Below are positions 56,439 to 61,395 of a stretch of 61,395 nt of DNA, in pieces. Source of the stretch: an uncultured Prevotellaceae bacterium (GTDB lineage Bacteria > Bacteroidota > Bacteroidia > Bacteroidales > Bacteroidaceae); the NCBI GenBank assembly GCA_937877605.1, contig CALFJA010000066.1, positions 1 through 61,395 of the forward strand, given 5' to 3'. Every line of letters starts with the position of its first letter. Positions within the stretch are counted from its first letter, which is position 1. The notes below the pieces were generated by a model. That model searched no databases and was not told where the DNA came from. It saw only the letters and a list, made by a program, of their open reading frames with translations. Both the position numbers and the translations under genes were made by a program.

Positions 56439-58550
56439 TTATTTTACAATGAATTTCTTGCCGTTTTTAATGTATAGTCCTTTTGGGAGGTTATCAGGTG
56501 CTACTTTGCGTCCAGTGATGTCGTAGATAGATGAGTGATTATCAGGTGTGAGGCTATCAGGTGTGAGGTGGTCGATGCCGGAGACTCCTTCGCCCCACTG
56601 CTGTCGCAGATAATTGGTTTTCTCAGTAATGGCATTCTTGAAAGCGGCCTTGCGGCTACTCATGTCTGCATTTCCGTAGGCCGGCCATCGTGCAGCGTCG
56701 GCAACAGCGGCCTGTGCTATCTGGTCGACGAAGTTGTCGATGAAGTTGTCGAGGGTGAGGTATTGGTTGGGATAGAACGCTTTCCATATATCCTTTACTT
56801 TTTCCTGGAAGCGCGGGAACTTTGCAATCTCTCCTATCCAGCTCTGTCCGAATGGTGGGTCTACATAGATGAACTTGTTGTAGCCTCGGTGATATGAGTT
56901 GCCGAAGTCCCAGACGGGTCCGAATATGAGTTTGGTGTCGTTTCCCAGTTCCTTGCTCATGTAGCAGCTTCCGTGGAAGGACTCTGCGTTGTCCATGACC
57001 TCCTGTACGATATAGAAGCGTGCGAGTGCATCGATGTCAATGTAGTTTTCCCAGTCGGTGGAGTTTTTGTTGGTGTTGTAGATGGCATTGTCTGTTGCCT
57101 TGAGGAAGTTGGTTATGTAGTTTTCCTGTTCGGTAGAGAGCACTTCGGGTGTATGGTAGGTAATCCAGAGGTTTGCTCCGTTGCCTTCGCTGAAGCGTAT
57201 TTGTCCGTCTTCCTCATAGTTGTTGATTTCGAGGAGCCATCCTCCTGTAATTTTTTCGGCATCGGTTTCCTGGTCGGCTTGCTCCACAATGTTGACGCGG
57301 TCATTGTCGACGCGTATTTTGTCGGTCATCATGTAGAGTCCGATGTAGTCGCCATTGAGGATTACCTCGACGGGTTGTTGTTCGGGTGTGTATGCGAGTC
57401 CGAGCAGTCGGCTGAGTTGAAATCCGACGGTATTTCTTAGGAATCCGAGGTTGTCGTCGGCATGTGCGAGGAGGGTGAAGTGCTTGCTTTTCTTCATACC
57501 CAGGGGAGCGGCCTTCTTGTCGAATTTCAGTCGATAGGGCTTTTTGTCGAATCCTGTCCAGGTGTAGTTGCCGCGGCCTTTTATTTTCAGTACCAATGGG
57601 GAAGTCTTGCTACCGAGGTTCTCGTATCCCTCGAGTCCAAGCGCATCAATGTAGTAGGTGCCGTCGACATAGTTTTCCTTTGAATCGACGGGGACGACCT
57701 CTTCGCTCTTTCCGTCGGCGGTAAGGATGAGGTCTGGTTCGGTGTACCATTCGGTGGTGAAGGTGTAGTAGCCGGCATTCTTGAAGTTAAGGTCGCCCGT
57801 CTGCTGTCCTATGTTTTCTCCGTCGTTGAAGATAATGTTGGAAGGGAGGTTGGCGGCATTCATTTCGTTTGTACCTACCCATCGCCAGATTTCATTTCCG
57901 TTATCGGCGGTGCCAACGAGTTGGCATTGGTCGCCCGGCCAGTCGTTGCTGACGGTTCCATTGCCGTTCCAAGTGTAGCAATTGACATTGATCCAATGTT
58001 CCGTATTCTCGAAGTAGGCGAAATACTTTCCTTCGACCATGGTGCAGCAGTCGGCCACCTGGACGGCTTTCGTGGTGTTGATATATAGCACGGGTAGTGT
58101 GCCGGAATAGGGCGTGCCCTTGAATGCGTTCATGGTCTGCCACGAGCCGGCGGCCCAGTTGTCACCGCTGGTTGGAACGAAGATGCCTCCTAGAATGACA
58201 TTGTCCTCTCGTGTGGCGGTTCGTTTTTCCCCAAGGGTGTTGCTGATGTAGTTCTTTACATCGTTGAAGTTCTTTTCCTGGTTGCCATCAGGCAGGGATG
58301 TCTCGGCAAAGGTGTACCGGTACATGTCGCTGGCTTTCTCTGTCAGGGTGACGCTCCAGATGTTTTCGCCTTCGTTTGTCATCTGAAGTACATAGCAAAT
58401 ATTTTGACTGTTGCTGCCGTACACAAACTTGATGTTGCTGTATTGTGTCTTGGAGTTGTCGAAATAATACTTGCCGGCAGGAATATCAAGCGCAAAAGCC
58501 TGCAGCGAGCAAAGTATCAGTAGCACGAATGAAGTGTAGACCTTTTTCAT
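56439..58550 (-). CDS. CotH kinase-like protein with starch-binding-like module and T9SS sorting domain
   Basis: 703 residues. Signal peptide (MKKVYTSFVLLILCSLQAFA). Residues about 165-275 (HWINVNCYTWNGNGTVSNDWPG, EIWRWVG, IIFNDG, QTGDLNF) resemble the CBM26 starch-binding module. Residues about 310-600 are CotH: LKIKGRGNYTWTGFDKKPYRLKF, LRNTVGFQLSRLLG, VEVILNGDYIGLYMMTDKI, FGPVWDFGNSYHRG with the metal-type Asp. The end, SSIYDITGRKV then LPKGLYIKNGKKFIVK, is a type IX secretion sorting domain. Predicted to be exported to the surface. It may phosphorylate a protein or act on a glycan; the substrate is unknown. Confidence 0.85.
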   Translation of the reverse strand: MKKVYTSFVLLILCSLQAFALDIPAGKYYFDNSKTQYSNIKFVYGSNSQNICYVLQMTNEGENIWSVTLTEKASDMYRYTFAETSLPDGNQEKNFNDVKNYISNTLGEKRTATREDNVILGGIFVPTSGDNWAAGSWQTMNAFKGTPYSGTLPVLYINTTKAVQVADCCTMVEGKYFAYFENTEHWINVNCYTWNGNGTVSNDWPGDQCQLVGTADNGNEIWRWVGTNEMNAANLPSNIIFNDGENIGQQTGDLNFKNAGYYTFTTEWYTEPDLILTADGKSEEVVPVDSKENYVDGTYYIDALGLEGYENLGSKTSPLVLKIKGRGNYTWTGFDKKPYRLKFDKKAAPLGMKKSKHFTLLAHADDNLGFLRNTVGFQLSRLLGLAYTPEQQPVEVILNGDYIGLYMMTDKIRVDNDRVNIVEQADQETDAEKITGGWLLEINNYEEDGQIRFSEGNGANLWITYHTPEVLSTEQENYITNFLKATDNAIYNTNKNSTDWENYIDIDALARFYIVQEVMDNAESFHGSCYMSKELGNDTKLIFGPVWDFGNSYHRGYNKFIYVDPPFGQSWIGEIAKFPRFQEKVKDIWKAFYPNQYLTLDNFIDNFVDQIAQAAVADAARWPAYGNADMSSRKAAFKNAITEKTNYLRQQWGEGVSGIDHLTPDSLTPDNHSSIYDITGRKVAPDNLPKGLYIKNGKKFIVK

Positions 58551-58584
58551 TTTTTTATATTAGCATATTAAAGATGTGTGTTTG

Positions 58585-61122
58585 TTATTCCAAGTCAACC
58601 ACGGTGATGCCTGCACCTCCGAACTGTACATGTTCGTCGGAAAAGTGTTTTACTTCGGGGAGTGTGGAGAGGTATTCCCTGATGAGTGTCCTGAGGATGC
58701 CATTTCCTTTTCCGTGAAGTATTCGGACACGGCCCACCGACATGAGTACGGCATCGTCGATGAAGTACTGTACTGCGTTGAGTGCATCGTCGGCTCTCAT
58801 CCCTCGCAGGTCGATGTCCTGACTGAATTGCTTGCGCCGTTCATCGATGGTTTCCCTTGTGATGCGGCTCACCCGGACGGCCTCCTCTTGTCGCAGTTCC
58901 ATTTTGCTTTTCTTGGGGGTGTCTGCGGCTTTTGCTTTTTCCAGTCGCTCAAGGGGCAGTTTCGAACGCATCTCTCCGAGGATGACGGTAGCAACCTTTC
59001 CTTCAATGCTCTCAACGATTCCAATCGATGAGAGTCCCTTTATGCTGACGCTGTCGCCCTGGCTTATTGTCCGATTTGTTCCTGTCGGTGCCGGGCTGGT
59101 GGCGTTGGTAGAGGAAGTTTCTGCATCGGGTTGTTTGTTTTTGCGGCGTTTTTCTTTGCGTTCCTTGCGGATTTGTATCTGTTTTATCTTCTTGTCGATA
59201 AGTTCGTCGCCGGCAGAGGTGTCAATCTCGCCGACTTCCTGCTTGAACAGTTCCAGTTCTTTGCGGATTCTCCTTGTTTCTTCACGCTCGGCTTGCTGCT
59301 CGCGGATTTCGCGGATGGCATTTTCTATTTTCCGGTTGCTTTCCTGCAAGAGTTGCTCTGCCTGTTGCTGGGCTTGCTGCAGGATGGCTTTGCGCCGTTG
59401 TTCCACCTCGGCCACATTCTGCTCGTACCGCTCGATGGTGCGCTGCATGTCCCGCTCATGCATGTGTATGGCCTGGCGCTTGTTTTCCCAGTATCGCTTG
59501 TCACGGACGATGTCTTGCAGGTACTTGTCGCTTTGGATGTAGTCGCTGCCGACAATCTGGCTGGCATCGCTGATAACCTCCTCAGGCAGTCCTGTCTTTC
59601 GTGCTATCTCTATGGCAAATGAACTGCCCGGCTGTCCCATCGACAACTGGTATAATGCCTGCATTTCCTTACGGTCGTAGAGCATGGCGGCATTGAGAAT
59701 GCCCTTGTGCTCGTCGGCAAAATGCTTGAGGTTCTGATAGTGGGTTGTAATGACCCCGTAGGTGCGCTTTTGACAGAACTGCTTCAGTACCGCCTCGGCA
59801 ATGGCGCCTCCAATCTGTGGCTCTGTTCCGCTGCCAAACTCGTCGATGAGCAACAGTGTGCGGTTGTTGGCCTGGCGCATCATCTGTTTCATGTTCAGCA
59901 GGTGGCTGGAATAGGTGCTCAGGTCGTCCTCTATGCTTTGCTCGTCGCCGATATCAATCATCAGTTGTTCGAAAAGTCCGGTCTTGGATCTTTCTCCCAC
60001 GGGGATGCTCAATCCGCACTGAAGCATGTATTGCAGCAGCCCGACGGTCTTCAGGCAGACAGACTTGCCGCCGGCGTTGGGGCCTGAGATAAGCAGTATG
60101 CGTTGTTCCTTATTCAATAATATAGTAAGTGGCACTACTTTCTTTCCTTGTCGTTCCAACGACTGGCGCAGTAATGGATGTACGGCATCAATCCAGTCGA
60201 TTAGCGGTTTGCCGTCCACTTCCGGCTCTATGGCCTGCATCGACCTGGCAAGGCGGGCTTTTGCCTGCACGAAGTCAATGTCGGCCAGCAATCGGTAGGA
60301 ATGGACTATCTCGTTGACATGCGGCCGTATCTCATCGCTGAGTTCCGTGAGGATGCGCACCACTTCCTGGCGTTCGTTGTTCTCCAGTTGGCGTATCTTG
60401 TTGTTTGCCTCTACGACGGCAGCGGGCTCCAGGAACAGGGTGCGACCGCTGGCCGACTCATCGTGTACAATGCCGTCAATCTTCCGTTTCATTCCAGGCA
60501 GGATGGGCAGCATCAGTCTCCCGTCGCGAAGGGTGGGAGCCGCATCTTTGTCCACAATGCCGTCTTTCTGTGCGCTGCGGAGTATCTGCATCATGATCCT
60601 GCCGACGCTGCCTTCCATGCGGCGCAACTCACTGCGTATCTCTGCCAATGGCTTTGAGGCGTTGTCCTTCACTTTCCCGTGCTGATCCAGCACCTGTGCT
60701 ATCTGACGGATGATGTCGGGGAAGCAACAGATGCCTTCTGTAAGTCTGTACAGCGTGGGGTAGAGGAGCGTTTCGTCGCTGTCGCGCTTGGAAAGGTATC
60801 GGCAGATGGCTTCGATGGTTTGCAGGGAGCGCATCAGGTCGAAGAAGTCCGGCTCTTCGAGGTGGGTGCGCTTCAGCCGCAGTCGCTTCACGGCCGGGCG
60901 GATGTCGTAGAAGTGCACCAAGGGAAACTCCTGCTCGTCGCATTCCTGCAGGCGACGGAACTCCTTCACTTGCCGCAACAGGCTGTTCACCTGCACCGCC
61001 TTGGCAGAAAAGGACATCTGTTCGACCAGTTCTTTACCAAGACTGGACACACAATACCCCGATAGGAGTTGACGAATCTGGTCAAACCCTATTTTCTGCT
61101 CAAAGTTTTTTGGATAGATCAT
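58585..61122 (-). CDS. mutS2: endonuclease MutS2
   Basis: 845 residues. MutS-type core with Walker A GPNAGGKSV (near 345), Walker B LLLIDEFGSGTEPQIGG (near 420) and TTHYQNLK. A long coiled-coil with RRKAILQQAQQQAEQLLQES follows (about 520-630), then a basic linker and the C-terminal Smr nuclease domain LDLRGMRADDALNAVQYFID with HGKGNG (about 765-845). MutS2 suppresses homologous recombination and rescues collided ribosomes in other bacteria. It has its own promoter. CotH follows after 34 nt without an obvious promoter. Confidence 0.95.
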   Translation of the reverse strand: MIYPKNFEQKIGFDQIRQLLSGYCVSSLGKELVEQMSFSAKAVQVNSLLRQVKEFRRLQECDEQEFPLVHFYDIRPAVKRLRLKRTHLEEPDFFDLMRSLQTIEAICRYLSKRDSDETLLYPTLYRLTEGICCFPDIIRQIAQVLDQHGKVKDNASKPLAEIRSELRRMEGSVGRIMMQILRSAQKDGIVDKDAAPTLRDGRLMLPILPGMKRKIDGIVHDESASGRTLFLEPAAVVEANNKIRQLENNERQEVVRILTELSDEIRPHVNEIVHSYRLLADIDFVQAKARLARSMQAIEPEVDGKPLIDWIDAVHPLLRQSLERQGKKVVPLTILLNKEQRILLISGPNAGGKSVCLKTVGLLQYMLQCGLSIPVGERSKTGLFEQLMIDIGDEQSIEDDLSTYSSHLLNMKQMMRQANNRTLLLIDEFGSGTEPQIGGAIAEAVLKQFCQKRTYGVITTHYQNLKHFADEHKGILNAAMLYDRKEMQALYQLSMGQPGSSFAIEIARKTGLPEEVISDASQIVGSDYIQSDKYLQDIVRDKRYWENKRQAIHMHERDMQRTIERYEQNVAEVEQRRKAILQQAQQQAEQLLQESNRKIENAIREIREQQAEREETRRIRKELELFKQEVGEIDTSAGDELIDKKIKQIQIRKERKEKRRKNKQPDAETSSTNATSPAPTGTNRTISQGDSVSIKGLSSIGIVESIEGKVATVILGEMRSKLPLERLEKAKAADTPKKSKMELRQEEAVRVSRITRETIDERRKQFSQDIDLRGMRADDALNAVQYFIDDAVLMSVGRVRILHGKGNGILRTLIREYLSTLPEVKHFSDEHVQFGGAGITVVDLE

Positions 61123-61141
61123 TCTTTACCGTAGCAGCCTC

Positions 61142-61173
61142 CAAATGTATAAATAAACCATCGCACAGCCAAA
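61142..61173 (-). promoter_or_regulatory. promoter of mutS2 (TTTG-N20-TACATTTG)
   Basis: On the - strand TTTG (61173-61170), 20 nt, TACATTTG (61149-61142), 19 nt before the ATG at 61122. Confidence 0.75.
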
Positions 61174-61265
61174 AAAGTTCCGGAAAACTTTGTCTTTTAA
61201 CACATTGCGTTTGCACGTTTTTACACAGCAACCCTGTTCTCTGGCGTTAAAAAAACAGACTAAAA

Positions 61266-61297
61266 TTTGCAGGGACAGAATATTTCGCTTACTTTTG
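61266..61297 (+). promoter_or_regulatory. promoter of tRNA-Ser (TTTG-N20-TACTTTTG)
   Basis: TTTG (61266-61269), 20 nt, TACTTTTG (61290-61297), 38 nt before the tRNA 5' end. Confidence 0.75.
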
Positions 61298-61335
61298 CAA
61301 CGCTTTTCCGACAACTACCTGTCGCCATAGCAAAA

Positions 61336-61395
61336 GGAGAGATGGTAGAGTGGTCGATTACACCGGTCTTGAAAACCGGCGCACTGAGAGGTGCC
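61336..61395 (+). tRNA. tRNA-Ser (TGA), cut by the window end
   Basis: GGAGAGA acceptor, D arm, anticodon stem CCGGT/ACCGG with loop CTTGAAA (TGA, reads UCA), and the beginning of the long variable arm characteristic of tRNA-Ser. T arm and 3' end lie beyond the window. Confidence 0.9.

Overview
The window looks like a chromosome segment of a Bacteroidota bacterium, order Bacteroidales, most likely Prevotellaceae. The order-level call rests on what the sequence shows: at least fifteen promoter-like boxes of the Bacteroidota type TAnnTTTG (several with TTTG 19-20 nt upstream), A-rich leaders with few Shine-Dalgarno sequences, families largely confined to this phylum (DUF5686, DUF4230, DUF4738, DUF4827, DUF4199, DUF2723, a lipoprotein TamA homologue) and a type IX secretion C-terminal sorting domain. 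The family-level call is inference. Coding regions are mostly rich in G+C (35 of 60 bases in one line counted inside the DUF5686 gene). A restriction-modification cassette is visibly poorer (25 of 60 in one line counted).

Layout. 1-1010: four tandem 88-bp palindrome-bearing units beside a Y1/HUH (IS200-like) transposase. 1086-4771: acyltransferase, a lytic transglycosylase-like exoprotein, and a LemA/M48 protease pair. 5194-5266 (-): initiator tRNA. 5508-15549 (+): TetR regulator, FabG, an RluA-type pseudouridine synthase, the very large TamB, the lipoprotein TamA-like barrel and a nucleotidyltransferase. 15792-19082 (+): NrnA-type DHH phosphoesterase, a DUF4827 lipoprotein and GlmM. 19175-28223 (-): polysaccharide deacetylase, DUF2723/GT117-like membrane protein, two small membrane proteins, DPP-IV peptidase and an RlmL-like rRNA methylase. 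28702-34427 (+): nucleotidyltransferase, ATP-grasp, a CDP-alcohol phosphotransferase/HAD fusion and DUF5686, all overlapping. This is my best candidate for an undescribed pathway. 34539-37013 (-): Eco47II-like endonuclease and C5 methyltransferase. 37449-40059 (-): hydrolase and two DUF4230 proteins. 40307-44098: DUF4738 lipoprotein, TPR/RibH operon, RecF/DciA. 44220-49011 (-): M3 peptidase, dCMP deaminase, S41 protease, 5-formyl-THF cyclo-ligase. 49503-52752 (-): DUF4199, GT2, ApbE, Crp/Fnr regulator. 52937-53793 (-): two unrecognised small genes. 53913-54086 (+): SRP RNA followed 4 nt later by tRNA-Thr. 54287-61122 (-): MutS2, a T9SS-exported CotH protein with a starch-binding-like module, and a debranching-enzyme lipoprotein. 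61336-end (+): the start of tRNA-Ser.

Most of the window is housekeeping: cell-envelope biogenesis (TamB/TamL, GlmM, FabG, GT2, DUF2723), RNA maturation, folate and flavin metabolism, and DNA maintenance (RecF, MutS2). The unusual material lies between and beside genes: a dispersed family of paired hairpins built around CAAACG-N5-CGTTTG at gene ends (five loci), partial 3'-end copies downstream of both complete tRNA genes, the SRP-RNA/tRNA-Thr unit, the transposase with its palindrome array, the lipid-headgroup-like operon and the restriction-modification island. All assignments come from reading the sequence and remembered family motifs; no search was run.
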